NCBI GenBank assembly: GCA_037135095.1
Contig: JBAXKZ010000013.1
Coordinates: 1 to 36,982 of the forward strand
Reading direction: 5' to 3'
Source: CAIMZW01 sp037135095
Lineage (GTDB): Bacteria; Actinomycetota; Actinomycetes; Nanopelagicales; Nanopelagicaceae
DNA: 36,982 bases
Shown here: piece after piece, positions 22,880-32,211 of the stretch
Position numbering within the stretch: the stretch's first letter is position 1
How the letters are laid out: every line of letters begins with the position of its first letter
Made by a program: the position numbers and the translations under genes
The notes under the pieces: model-generated
What the model was told of the DNA's origin: nothing
The model's database searches: none
Seen by the model: the letters and a program-made list of their open reading frames with translations, nothing else

Positions 22880-24232
22880 TCACAGCGTTTCTAGGATCGC
22901 TTCTAGATCGCTCTTCTTGGTCCACGGATTAACTATGGCAAATCGCAATATTGGTTGACCCTTATGAGAAGAGGGGGTTACAAAACCGATCTGATCTTCC
23001 AATAATTTGTCGGACCAGATTTGATAGGCCGGGGCCGCCCAACCTTTTCGAGTGAAGGCGACAACTGACAAGGTTGGCTCAACAACTAGCTCCAAATTTG
23101 GATGGCTACGAATTAAATCGGCAGCGATTCGTGCCATCTCCATTGTGGCTTCAACTGCTTCTTCATATTCATTGGTGCCATGTGCTGCCAACGAAAACCA
23201 AAATGGTAATCCGCGAGCGCGACGGGTCAAATGAATCGCGTAGTCGGATGGATTCCATTCGCCGTCGTCGTCCAAGGTATCTAAATAAGCCGCATGTTGC
23301 AGATGCGCTTTCTTGCCAAGCTCAGGATTTCGATAGATCAGCGCGCAAGCATCGAAGGGCGCGAAGAGCCATTTGTGCGGATCAACAATTAATGAGTCCG
23401 CCTTCTCTACCCCTTTAAATAGCGGGCGTACTTTTGGCGCGCAGAGCGCCGCCAATCCGTAAGCGCCATCGACATGGAACCAAATTCCGCGCTCCCGAAC
23501 AACATCGCCGACCGAATCCAAGTTATCAATGATGCCCAGATTTGTCGTTCCTGCAGTTGCAACCACGGCAAAGATTTGATGGGCTGGATGTTCGGCATGA
23601 TATGAATCGATTGCCGCAGCAACGGCTGCACCTTGGAGTGATCCATGTTCATCCGGATTGATCAAAAGAATTTCGACATCCATCACATTGGCGGCCGCTT
23701 TAATTGATGAGTGCGCTTCCGAACTGGCTGCGACGACCCAACGAGTTACATCACTTCGTTTTTCGCGAAAGTGAGTTCGGGCTGCAACTAGCGCAGAGAG
23801 ATTTCCAATCGTTCCCCCTTGAACGAAAACACCACCGGCGCTTTGAGGCAGTCCAGCTAAATCGGAGATCCAGCGAAGCGCTTGGTTCTCCGCAAAGACC
23901 GCACCTGCACCTTCCAGCCAAGAGCCGCCGTATAAGGCAGTTGCGCCGACAACCAGATCAAAGAGGTTGGCATATTCACTTGGTGCGCTGGGAATGAAGG
24001 CTAAGTAGCGCGGATGATCGGTAGAGATACATGCCTTGGCTAACACTTCGCGAAATAACTCCATCGCCGCAGGGCCGCCAAGCCCTTCTGGCGTAATGGT
24101 ATTTCCAGCTAAGGCAAAGAGTTCTTCAGGCGATTTTGGTCCATCCAGGGGTGGATCAGATTTAAGTCGATAGAGGCTGTATTCCATGACCTCGGCGGCC
24201 AGCGCTTCGACCTCGGCGTTAAATTCATGCAT
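22880..24232 (-). CDS. PLP-dependent amino acid decarboxylase (group II, PF00282-like)
   Basis: A 450-residue PLP enzyme of the aromatic amino acid / glutamate decarboxylase group. The cofactor histidine sits in SSEAHSSIKAA. The aspartate that holds the pyridine nitrogen is D255 in FHVDGAYG, and the Schiff-base lysine is K287 in VDPHKWLF. The N-terminal block DHPRYLAFIPSAPS is typical of the group. Substrates in the family range from aromatic amino acids to glutamate and 2,4-diaminobutyrate; sequence alone does not decide. No ribosome site is visible before the ATG; a poor -10 (CACAAT) is present at the leaderless distance. It lies 33 bp after the SDR/DUF2867 gene on the same strand. Confidence 0.88.
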   Translation of the reverse strand: MHEFNAEVEALAAEVMEYSLYRLKSDPPLDGPKSPEELFALAGNTITPEGLGGPAAMELFREVLAKACISTDHPRYLAFIPSAPSEYANLFDLVVGATALYGGSWLEGAGAVFAENQALRWISDLAGLPQSAGGVFVQGGTIGNLSALVAARTHFREKRSDVTRWVVAASSEAHSSIKAAANVMDVEILLINPDEHGSLQGAAVAAAIDSYHAEHPAHQIFAVVATAGTTNLGIIDNLDSVGDVVRERGIWFHVDGAYGLAALCAPKVRPLFKGVEKADSLIVDPHKWLFAPFDACALIYRNPELGKKAHLQHAAYLDTLDDDGEWNPSDYAIHLTRRARGLPFWFSLAAHGTNEYEEAVEATMEMARIAADLIRSHPNLELVVEPTLSVVAFTRKGWAAPAYQIWSDKLLEDQIGFVTPSSHKGQPILRFAIVNPWTKKSDLEAILETL

Positions 24233-24265
24233 GGGCTGATTGTGCCAGTTAACTCAGATAGTTAA

Positions 24266-25780
24266 TCAATTGCCCTTTTTACTTATCGAGTTCGCTTTCG
24301 CGCCCGCTTTAACCAAATTCCGAAGCATGGTTGGGAAGACGATGCCGTGAAAGGGAAGGATGGCGAACCAATAGAGCTGACCCCCAAGGCCGCGAGGTGA
24401 GAAGGTCGCCTCTTGTTCGATTTTAGTTCGAATCTTTCCAGCTTCTTCAATTTCAGTAACTCGAAATTCCAGCCAGGCTTTGCCCGGCAAGACCATCTCG
24501 GCATACAGGCGCAACTTTGAATTGGGCACTACCTCTTCAACGCGCCAAAAATCTAAGCTATCGCCAACCCGCAGATGTACCGGATCGCGTCGTCCGCGAC
24601 GCAAACCAACGCCACCGAATATTCGATCCAAGAAACCACGCAACCACCACAAAGTATCGGCGCCATACCAACCGGTGTCGCCACCAATACGTTCGATAGC
24701 GGACCAAATGTCAGCGATGGGAACCTCAACAATTTTGCGCTGATAGTCGCGATACAACGTTTCGCCAGCCCAATCCGGATCGCTCTGCGCTTTTTGCCAC
24801 GGCACTGATGGGGCAGTCGCATCAGACCACCGAGTCTCAACTTGGTTTGAAGTAATTCGCGAAAGTGCTAGTTCGATTGAAGTTTTTAGGTCGACTAACC
24901 CCTCTTTTGGCGGCGGAATGATGGCATCGATGCTCTTTAGTGGATCGGCAACTACTTCACTGATGAGTGAACCAACTAATGGCCGCGCCAAACTAGTTGG
25001 AACCGGAGTTACCAATCCAATCCAGTGGCTTGAGAATCCCGGCGTCAAGACGGGAACCTTGATGATGATTCGCCTAGGCAAGCCCGATAATTTTGCAAAG
25101 GTCTGCATCATGGCTTCATATGAAAGTACTTGGGGACCACCAATATCAAATACTCCCGCAACTGGTTTAGGGAGTTTCGCAATCCCAGTCAGGTAATACA
25201 AAACATCTCGAATCGCAATTGGTTGGGTGCGATTAGAAACCCACTTTGGCGTAATCATGATCGGTAATCGGTGTGTTAAATGGCGCAGCATTTCGAATGA
25301 TGCCGAACCAGATCCAATGATTATTCCGGCACGAAGTTCGGCAACTGGTACCGAACCGGCCGCCAAATCTTCCCCAGTTTGTTCGCGAGACTTTAAGTGT
25401 TTACTTATTTGTTTGTCGTTTGCAATTCCGCCTAGATAAACAATCTGCTTTACCTGCGAATCACTCGCAGCCCTTGCGAAGTTACGCGCCATCGCCGATT
25501 CTAATTCGTCAAAGTTTGAACCCTGGCTCATGGAATGGAGTAAGTAAAAGACGGTATCTATACCAATGAGAGCCTTGCTAACTGATTCGAAATTGTTTGC
25601 ATTGCCCTCGGCAATTTCCACTTCCCCAAACCAAGATTGTCCTGTGATCTTCTTTCTATCCCGCACGAAAACTCGAACCTGGAAACCTTCCGTTAACAAT
25701 TGGCGGACCAGTCGGCCACCGACATATCCAGATGCACCCGTTACAAGTATTAGTCGATTTTTTTCGGGAGCTCGGTTCAT
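24266..25780 (-). CDS. SDR/NmrA-type NAD(P)-binding protein fused to DUF2867
   Basis: A 504-residue two-domain protein. The N-terminal half is an atypical SDR fold with TGASGYVGGRLVRQL (14-28), where GASGYVGG binds NAD(P), and a MTPKWVSNRTQPIAIRDV-like region typical of this group. The C-terminal 160 residues (from about EVPIADIWSAIERIGGDTGW) are a DUF2867 domain, related to the START/polyketide-cyclase fold. The full architecture is common in Actinobacteria and is of unknown function. The ATG at 25780 has TACTGT seven bases upstream as a possible leaderless promoter. It is divergent from ndh, with 59 bp between the starts. Confidence 0.87.
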   Translation of the reverse strand: MNRAPEKNRLILVTGASGYVGGRLVRQLLTEGFQVRVFVRDRKKITGQSWFGEVEIAEGNANNFESVSKALIGIDTVFYLLHSMSQGSNFDELESAMARNFARAASDSQVKQIVYLGGIANDKQISKHLKSREQTGEDLAAGSVPVAELRAGIIIGSGSASFEMLRHLTHRLPIMITPKWVSNRTQPIAIRDVLYYLTGIAKLPKPVAGVFDIGGPQVLSYEAMMQTFAKLSGLPRRIIIKVPVLTPGFSSHWIGLVTPVPTSLARPLVGSLISEVVADPLKSIDAIIPPPKEGLVDLKTSIELALSRITSNQVETRWSDATAPSVPWQKAQSDPDWAGETLYRDYQRKIVEVPIADIWSAIERIGGDTGWYGADTLWWLRGFLDRIFGGVGLRRGRRDPVHLRVGDSLDFWRVEEVVPNSKLRLYAEMVLPGKAWLEFRVTEIEEAGKIRTKIEQEATFSPRGLGGQLYWFAILPFHGIVFPTMLRNLVKAGAKANSISKKGN

Positions 25781-25839
25781 GTAATTAACAGTAGACTCAG
25801 CACTACCTTTTCGACACTTGAAATGACGGGAATCACTTT

Positions 25840-27063
25840 ATGACTAAACCTCGCGTGTTGATTCTAGGTGGTGGCTTCGGCGGGTTAGCTACAGCCAGAG
25901 CGCTGGGATCACGTGCGATAGTGACAGTGGTGGATAAGCACAACTATCAAACATTTCTTCCGCTGCTCTACCAGGTTTCGACGGCTGGACTTGCGGCAGA
26001 TCACGTTGCCTATCCAATTCGCGGAGTGCTTCGGGAATTTCATGGCAGCTTTCGAATGGGTTCACCAATTTCCCTTGACCACAAGAACAAAGCGGTGAAA
26101 CTCGATAGCAGTGAGACGCTGGAATTCGATCATCTAGTTGTTGCCATGGGATCGGTTACTGCTGATTTTGGAATTCCGGGAGTCGCCGAAAATGCACTTG
26201 GGATGAAGAGCATCGCGGAAGCTCTGGAAATTCGCGCCGAAGTTATGCGCCGTTTTGAAGACCTTTGCCGTTTTCAAGATGAGACCAGGCTCTCAATTGT
26301 TGTAGTCGGTGGCGGCCCAACCGGAGTGGAAATGGTTGGCGCTTTGGCCGAGTTAGTACGCGGTCCACTTAAGAATGATGAAGCTCATGCCGCCAAACAT
26401 ATGGATATCTATTTGCTCGAAGCTGGACCGCGATTGTTGCCAATGTTCTCGGAGTCGCTCTCGGAAAAAACAAAGAAAACTCTCGAACGGATGGGAGTAA
26501 CAGTCCTTACCAACACGGCGGTAAAAGCGGTTGAGTCTAGGAAAATTTTATTGGGTAGCGGTGAATACCTGCCTTCCGAGGTCACAATTTGGGCGGCGGG
26601 CGTTAAAGGATCGCCAGATTCGGAATTTCTTAATATCCCTCTGGCTGGCAACCGAGTCGATGTTGATGAAAACCTGCAAGTTCGTCACTATCCAAATATT
26701 TGGGCGGTCGGCGATATCGCCGGCGCCAAAGGTGCTGATGGGCGCTTTCTTCCAATGGTCGCTCCAGTGGCGATGCAACAGGGTCGATTCGTTGCCGAAC
26801 AAATTATTAGAGCAAATAAAGGTTTAGCACTAAAGAAGTTTTCTTATAAAGATAAGGGTTCCATGGCCACTATTGGCCGAAACAAAGCCGTAGTCGAAGC
26901 TGGTCCAATTAGGTTTTCAGGCCCATTGGCCTGGAGCGCTTGGCTTTTTCTTCACCTCTTTTATTTAATGGGCGGACGAAATCGAATTGGGACTATCGCT
27001 GATTGGTTCTGGAATTACCTCACCTTCGACCGTGGCAATCGCCATATTCTGGATTCGATCTAA
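25840..27063 (+). CDS. ndh: type II NADH:quinone oxidoreductase (NDH-2)
   Basis: A 407-residue membrane-attached flavoenzyme that passes electrons from NADH to quinone without pumping protons. The FAD motif is GGGFGG (10-15) and the NADH motif GGGPTG (157-162). Other hallmarks are HNYQTFLPLLYQVSTAGL, the IWAAGVKGSP block and NIWAVGDIAG. The C-terminus has hydrophobic, amphipathic segments (WSAWLFLHLFYLMGGRNR and ADWFWNYLTF) used for membrane binding. A possible weak site CGGGA precedes the ATG. The hydrolase gene follows 2 bp after its stop. Confidence 0.93.
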   Translation: MTKPRVLILGGGFGGLATARALGSRAIVTVVDKHNYQTFLPLLYQVSTAGLAADHVAYPIRGVLREFHGSFRMGSPISLDHKNKAVKLDSSETLEFDHLVVAMGSVTADFGIPGVAENALGMKSIAEALEIRAEVMRRFEDLCRFQDETRLSIVVVGGGPTGVEMVGALAELVRGPLKNDEAHAAKHMDIYLLEAGPRLLPMFSESLSEKTKKTLERMGVTVLTNTAVKAVESRKILLGSGEYLPSEVTIWAAGVKGSPDSEFLNIPLAGNRVDVDENLQVRHYPNIWAVGDIAGAKGADGRFLPMVAPVAMQQGRFVAEQIIRANKGLALKKFSYKDKGSMATIGRNKAVVEAGPIRFSGPLAWSAWLFLHLFYLMGGRNRIGTIADWFWNYLTFDRGNRHILDSI

Positions 27064-27065
27064 CT

Positions 27066-27872
27066 ATGTCCCAATTACTAACTGCTGGGTATTTGGAGCT
27101 TCGAGGTCACAAGACTTGGAGCAAAGAGTGGGCTAACAATGGCGAACCTGCGCTGCTTTTGCATGGCGGTTTAAGCGCGACCGAAGATTGGGAAGAAGGC
27201 ATTCTTCCTGCAGTTGCCGCTGATTTTCATGTTTTTGCTTACGACCGAACTGCTCATGGCCGAACCGGAATTCGCGAAGGCTTTTATCATTTTGATTTCC
27301 AATGCGACGAGGCGATTGCCTATATCGAAGATGTTATTGGCGCACCAACTCACCTGTTGGGCTGGAGCGATGGTGGCATTATTTCTTTATTGGTCGCGCT
27401 GAAACGACCAGACTTGGTTAAAACGATCGTCGCAATTGGTACCAACTACCATTGGGATTCCGGAATGCCTTTTAATGATGAACCCATAGTTGTCCACGTC
27501 AGCGAAGAAGATGCTGCGGAGTTTGCCGATCGTTCCCCTGATCCAGCTCACATTCAAGCAGAAATAATTCAGCGGGCTTTCGAAGTTTGGCGCTCGGAAC
27601 CAAATCTAACTACCGCTGAGTTGGCAAAGATTACATGTCCGGTACTAGTTCTAACCGGTGATGATGAACCATTTTCCAATCATCACACGGTTGAACTCTA
27701 TGAAGCGCTTCCTAACGGTCGGCTCGCTATTATTCCTGGTGCTTCGCACTATGTAATCAAAGAGAAGAACGAACTTTCAGTTGCAACCATACGGGATTTC
27801 TATCAGCACCCAGAATTTCCCGATACCAAAGCGCCCAGGTTGCGAAAACGCGAAACTAGTTCGGAAGCCTAA
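27066..27872 (+). CDS. alpha/beta hydrolase
   Basis: A 268-residue cytosolic hydrolase. The oxyanion motif HGG is at residues 33-35, the nucleophile S101 is in GWSDGG, the likely acid is D199 in LTGDDEPF, and the base is H228 in PGASHYV. The closest general group is the BioH/haloperoxidase-like family; the substrate is unknown. I start at ATG 27066, two bases after the ndh stop; an earlier in-frame ATG at 27003 would lie inside ndh. The gene is probably co-transcribed with ndh. Its end overlaps the convergent GMC gene by 17 bp. Confidence 0.88.
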   Translation: MSQLLTAGYLELRGHKTWSKEWANNGEPALLLHGGLSATEDWEEGILPAVAADFHVFAYDRTAHGRTGIREGFYHFDFQCDEAIAYIEDVIGAPTHLLGWSDGGIISLLVALKRPDLVKTIVAIGTNYHWDSGMPFNDEPIVVHVSEEDAAEFADRSPDPAHIQAEIIQRAFEVWRSEPNLTTAELAKITCPVLVLTGDDEPFSNHHTVELYEALPNGRLAIIPGASHYVIKEKNELSVATIRDFYQHPEFPDTKAPRLRKRETSSEA

Positions 27873-29532
27873 GCGCGCCAATCGCGTGAGTGGGGACAAA
27901 GGCGCTCTTTGGCGCGATCGCCGGGACCTTTTGGTAACTGGCTGATTGAATCGGTCTAGGGTCAGCTTCACCCCGGTTAGGCCACATCGAAAATGCGCGT
28001 TCGGCTTGCGCAGTGATCGTTAGCGATGGATTTACGCCAAGGTTTGCTGTGACGCTTGAGCCATCGACTATATGCATCGTCGGATAGTTCCAAACGCGAT
28101 GATACGGATCGATAACCCCTGCTTCGGCACTGGCACCTATTACGCAACCGCCAACAAAGTGGGCAGTAAACGGGGCATTTATTAGATCCCCTAAATTTCC
28201 ACCAGCTATGCCGCCGCGGTTTGCCGCTATTCGTCGAACGACTTCGTTGGCTTCCGGGATAAAGGTGGCGTTCGGGTGCTCTGAATTATTTTCTGAAGTC
28301 AATCGCCAACCAAAGATTCCGCGCTTGCTTGAAATATTTACCGAAGAATCCACATTCTGCATCACCAATGCGATAACAGTTCGTTGGCTCCACTTACGGA
28401 CATCTAGGATTCGCAGAACTTGTGATGGATGGCGAAATGCAATCCCCCACCATTGTCGCCGGCGATCTTTCGCCTTGGCGCCATCGGTCATCAGCGTTTG
28501 CAGTCCGCCCATCAAATTGCTGCCTTTGCCGTAACGAACAGGCTCGACATGAGTATGTTCGTTCGGGAAAAAGGATGATGTAATCGCCGAACCTTGGCTA
28601 AAGTCAACATCGGTATTTGGCATCAAAGCGCCGACCAGTGATTCACTATTGGTTCGCGAAAGTTTGCCAAGGAAGTTAGAAATTTTCGGCAAGGTGCCAT
28701 CAGCCTTCATTCGATGAAGCAACTTCTGTGTATTGAAAGTACCGGCAGCGACTACAACTTGGCTGCTGGTAAATACTCTTGACCGACCAAACCAAGCTGA
28801 ACTTTTTCGAACCGAAATTCTCCATGAGCCATCGGTGAGTTCTTCGATTTTCGTAACAGTATGTTCTGGAAATACTTGCGCCCCAGCACTTTCGGCCAAC
28901 CCCAAATAATTTTTAGGTAAGGTATTTTTTGCATTGAAGCGACAACCAGTCATGCAGCCACCGCATTGGGTGCAACCATGTCGATCAGGTCCCACACCCC
29001 CAAAGTACGGATCCGCGGCAAAGACACCTGAGCCTTCTCCAAAGTGAACTCCCAATGGTGCCATCCGAAAGGTGTGGCCGACTCCCATCTCCTCGGCAAC
29101 TTCTTTCATTGCTTGATCAGATGGTGAAAAATATGGATTCTCTTGAACGCCCAACATTCGCGAAGCCTGGTCATACCAAGGCAAGAGTTCAGCTTTCCAA
29201 TCGGTAATCGATCGCCACTGAGCGTCGTTGAAATAGGTTTCGGGCGGGAGATACAACGTGTTGGCGTAGACCAACGAACCGCCCCCAACGCCGGCACCAG
29301 CTAAAACGAGGACATCGGGAAGGGCGTGAATTCGTTGAATACCGCGAAGTCCCAAACGTGGGAGGAAAAGAAATTTCGAAATCCGCCAAGAGGTCTTTGG
29401 GAAATCGTTATCGGTGAATCGTCGGCCCGCTTCTAATACTGCGACTTTGTAACCTTTTTCCGTTAATCGAAGGGCGGCTACCGAACCGCCGAAACCCGAT
29501 CCAACGATTAGAACATCAAAATCCCGATCCAT
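27856..29532 (-). CDS. GMC family FAD oxidoreductase (cholesterol-oxidase-like) with CxxCxxCxxxC motif
   Basis: A 558-residue flavoprotein. The FAD motif GSGFGG is at residues 11-16, and AGAGVGGGSLVYANT (78-92) is typical of the ChoD/cholesterol-oxidase branch. Four cysteines, C187, C190, C193 and C197 in GCTQCGGCMTGCR, have ferredoxin-like spacing, and the branch carries them commonly. The C-terminal part has the catalytic HFVGGCVIGA and the substrate/FAD-closing NLGVNPSLTITAQAE. Many members oxidise alcohol groups of sterols or sugars; the true substrate is unknown. It lies 38 bp downstream of the metallophosphoesterase gene on the same strand and could be a late gene of that operon, though a near-consensus TAAGAC 6 bases before the ATG may give it its own start. 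Confidence 0.88.
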   Translation of the reverse strand: MDRDFDVLIVGSGFGGSVAALRLTEKGYKVAVLEAGRRFTDNDFPKTSWRISKFLFLPRLGLRGIQRIHALPDVLVLAGAGVGGGSLVYANTLYLPPETYFNDAQWRSITDWKAELLPWYDQASRMLGVQENPYFSPSDQAMKEVAEEMGVGHTFRMAPLGVHFGEGSGVFAADPYFGGVGPDRHGCTQCGGCMTGCRFNAKNTLPKNYLGLAESAGAQVFPEHTVTKIEELTDGSWRISVRKSSAWFGRSRVFTSSQVVVAAGTFNTQKLLHRMKADGTLPKISNFLGKLSRTNSESLVGALMPNTDVDFSQGSAITSSFFPNEHTHVEPVRYGKGSNLMGGLQTLMTDGAKAKDRRRQWWGIAFRHPSQVLRILDVRKWSQRTVIALVMQNVDSSVNISSKRGIFGWRLTSENNSEHPNATFIPEANEVVRRIAANRGGIAGGNLGDLINAPFTAHFVGGCVIGASAEAGVIDPYHRVWNYPTMHIVDGSSVTANLGVNPSLTITAQAERAFSMWPNRGEADPRPIQSASYQKVPAIAPKSAFVPTHAIGALRLPN

Positions 29533-29570
29533 CCCCCAGTCTTACCACGCAATGGTGAGTAAAAGAAGGA

Positions 29571-31148
29571 TTATTCGCGCTCCAACCAGAGATAGCGATT
29601 GCGATCGCCAGGTTGCCCGGCCATAAGTTCAACATCAAAGTCACCAGATCGGCGCTGCCAATCATTGGCTGACAACAACCTCGATAGCCCGGCAAGGTTT
29701 ACTGGGTTATTCAGATCCGAAACGGCAACTTCGAGTTCGACCGGACTCTGGTGATCGAAAACTGATGTCGCAATAACGATCTTCGAATCGCTCTCCAAGA
29801 TTTCAATTATCCGACCTTGTTGCGGCCAATCGATATTTGAGGCGGTCTGGATATGCCAAAACCCGCGCTTGCCCTCGGCGCCAATAAAGTCCACATGGTG
29901 TTCGTGGTTGTGTCCGGCTAACCAAAGAATTACCCGAGGTTCGTTTAAGAGTAAATCGTTTAACTCCGCTTCGCCGATTCGGGTTTCAGCACCTTCGGGT
30001 GAATAAAGATTAAAGAGGGTCTCTGCTGGGTGGTGCGATAACAAGAGAAAGTATTTTGGCGTTGGATCCGAAAGTTCATGCTTTAACCAGTTAAATTGGG
30101 TTAATCCAAGTGAGCCTTGCCAACCACCATGCTCGTTAACGGTATCCATCGAAATCAGCCGAACGTCACCTATGTCGCGGGACCAATATTTTGTCCCGGC
30201 TAGCGCATTCTCCGTTTGGAGACCATGGCCATGACCGCATTCCAGATGAATCTTCGCCCAATCGGCTGCCTGGTTAATCCGCCGTGACTGATCAGCAGTT
30301 ATATAGCGGAAAGTAGAACCAGAGGAATCCGGATAACTTGTTGGGCCAACCATTTGAAATTTGCCAAACATCTCAACCAAATCCAGATCTGGATCTAAAG
30401 CCGTAACTCTGCGGTCACCAACTGCAAAATTATTGATGTACTCATCGGCCGCCACGGTCCCTTGCAGCAGTGCGTCATGATTTCCATGTGTTGCAAACCA
30501 TTGGTGCACCAAACCAGTTGCTTTAAAGGGTTTGCGAACTGCAGACAATAAGCCTGGCACTACTGGCAGGCCGTAGAGAGCGCGTGGATAATCTTCAATG
30601 CAGCCCACAGGCGTGCCTTCGGGATTCCAGTATGAAGGATCGTAATTACTGGGATCGATGCTTGCTGCACCTTCCCAAGCCTTCAAATCGCCAGAGTCAG
30701 GGTGGACTTGGCCACCATCCATAATTGCTAAATACCAAGAGAGCTCATTGTTCTGAGCATTATCAGTTACATCGCCAGTGATCACAACGGCATCGATTGG
30801 ACGATCGGTGACAATCCCGGTTTTAATCGTGTTAATCGTTTGAACCATTGCTTCTAGAGTCTGCGTTGTAAGTATTTCTTGCGCGCGATAGGTTCCAACG
30901 TATTTTACGTATTGCGAGTACGGATTATGCGGATCGGCAAATCTATCCAAAATTTCAACTCGAGCCGGTGATTGGGCATCGCAAATGTGAAGATCTGAAA
31001 TGTGAATCAAACTAAGAATAGATTTGGAATCTAATGCCGGTAAATCCCCAGCTAAGGCTTCACCCACTTCAACATTTATGGGGCGCCAACCCTTTTCATT
31101 AGCAGTGCCTATCGCCAATCGACCAATTTGTGAGTCTTGGTTAAGCAT
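29571..31148 (-). CDS. metallophosphoesterase (TIGR03767-like)
   Basis: A 525-residue calcineurin-type phosphoesterase with all metal-binding motifs separated by long inserts: SDLHICD (D52, H54), TGDVTDN (D126, N130), GNHD (222-225), SHHP (H372) and GHNHEHH (H413, H415). The inserts match the actinobacterial PPA1498 family (TIGR03767). Members usually have a Tat signal; here residues 1-40 are polar, so the protein is probably cytosolic. Its ATG overlaps the end of the ATPase gene by 8 bp (ATGCTTAA), so it is translationally coupled to a phosphonate-type importer. A role in cleaving phosphate from an imported or intermediate organophosphorus compound is an inference. Confidence 0.87.
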   Translation of the reverse strand: MLNQDSQIGRLAIGTANEKGWRPINVEVGEALAGDLPALDSKSILSLIHISDLHICDAQSPARVEILDRFADPHNPYSQYVKYVGTYRAQEILTTQTLEAMVQTINTIKTGIVTDRPIDAVVITGDVTDNAQNNELSWYLAIMDGGQVHPDSGDLKAWEGAASIDPSNYDPSYWNPEGTPVGCIEDYPRALYGLPVVPGLLSAVRKPFKATGLVHQWFATHGNHDALLQGTVAADEYINNFAVGDRRVTALDPDLDLVEMFGKFQMVGPTSYPDSSGSTFRYITADQSRRINQAADWAKIHLECGHGHGLQTENALAGTKYWSRDIGDVRLISMDTVNEHGGWQGSLGLTQFNWLKHELSDPTPKYFLLLSHHPAETLFNLYSPEGAETRIGEAELNDLLLNEPRVILWLAGHNHEHHVDFIGAEGKRGFWHIQTASNIDWPQQGRIIEILESDSKIVIATSVFDHQSPVELEVAVSDLNNPVNLAGLSRLLSANDWQRRSGDFDVELMAGQPGDRNRYLWLERE

Positions 31149-32211
31149 TGGCGACCATGAGCTCCTCTGAAGTAATTTTCACTGCAACCCGGTTGCCGAC
31201 ATCAATTCTTTTGGCATCTTGGCTGGTCAAGTTTACATAGACCAAGTTTTCGCCACCTAAATCCAGACCAAGTTTGGTCATAGGGCCAAGAAAAGACTTC
31301 GTAATAATGAGTCCAGATTTTGATTCTGGGTCGCCATCGGATGCGATCGAAATATTCTCTGGACGAACTAGAGCTATTACCGCTGCTCCAGATCCAAATT
31401 CTGCTGAATTCTTTGATAACTCGATATCTTGGTTGAAAACTTTGACTCGACCATTTCCGCCTATCTGAGCGGAAATCTTGTTGGTAACTCCCACGAATGA
31501 GGCGACAAAGGCACTCTTTGGCTTGTTATAGAGGTTAGAAGGTGAATCAATTTGCTCTAACTGTCCAGCGTTCATGACGCCAACTCGATCGGAGACCGAC
31601 ATCGCTTCCTCTTGATCGTGTGTTACAAAAAGCGTTGTGGTTTGGGTCTCTAGTTGAATACGACGAATTTCTTCACGGATCTGCACACGAACTTGGGCAT
31701 CAAGTGCTGAAAGAGGTTCGTCGAGTAAAAGTACTTTAGGCGCAATAGCAAGAGCTCGGGCAAGGGCTACTCGCTGCTGTTGACCACCGGAAAGTTGATT
31801 TGGATAGGCATCGGGACGGTGACTTAAATGCACCATCTCTAAAAGTTCCATGCTTTTCTTACGCCGAATTTCCGGTGCAATCTTGCGAACCCGTAGGCCG
31901 TATTCAACATTTTCAGCCACAGTCATATTTGGAAATAACGAATAAGCCTGAAACACCATTCCCATATTTCGCTTATCCGAAGTTGAGCCGGTGATGTTTT
32001 CGCCATCAACATGAATCTGGCCGCCATGCTCTGGATCTAATCCACCTAATATCCGAAGTACCGTGGTCTTTCCGCAACCTGATGGACCAAGAAGCGAAAC
32101 CATCTCGCCAGTTCTCATCTCTAACGAGAAGTCCACGAGCGCTGCAACATCTCCGTAGTGTTTGCTCAAATTTTGCAAACTGACTTTGCTCTCGACGTTA
32201 TTTGCGCTCAT
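31141..32211 (-). CDS. ABC transporter ATPase of a phosphonate/spermidine/iron-type importer
   Basis: A 356-residue ATPase. Motifs are Walker A GPSGCGKTT (42-50), the Q-loop FQAYSLFPN, the signature LSGGQQQR (140-147), Walker B LLLDEP (161-166) and the switch histidine H198 in VTHDQEEAMSVSD. The C-terminal 100 residues form a TOBE-type domain. This is the PotA/FbpC/PhnT class. The start is ATG 32211, which overlaps the stop of the upstream permease gene as ATGA; an in-frame start at 32310 would lie deep in that gene. Neighbours favour an organophosphonate substrate. Confidence 0.93.
   Translation of the reverse strand: MSANNVESKVSLQNLSKHYGDVAALVDFSLEMRTGEMVSLLGPSGCGKTTVLRILGGLDPEHGGQIHVDGENITGSTSDKRNMGMVFQAYSLFPNMTVAENVEYGLRVRKIAPEIRRKKSMELLEMVHLSHRPDAYPNQLSGGQQQRVALARALAIAPKVLLLDEPLSALDAQVRVQIREEIRRIQLETQTTTLFVTHDQEEAMSVSDRVGVMNAGQLEQIDSPSNLYNKPKSAFVASFVGVTNKISAQIGGNGRVKVFNQDIELSKNSAEFGSGAAVIALVRPENISIASDGDPESKSGLIITKSFLGPMTKLGLDLGGENLVYVNLTSQDAKRIDVGNRVAVKITSEELMVANA

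Noticed and set aside
27003..27065. Upstream extension of the alpha/beta hydrolase to an ATG at 27003
   Set aside because: It would overlap the last 20 codons of ndh. The ATG at 27066, two bases after the ndh stop, fits the operon and the hydrolase fold.
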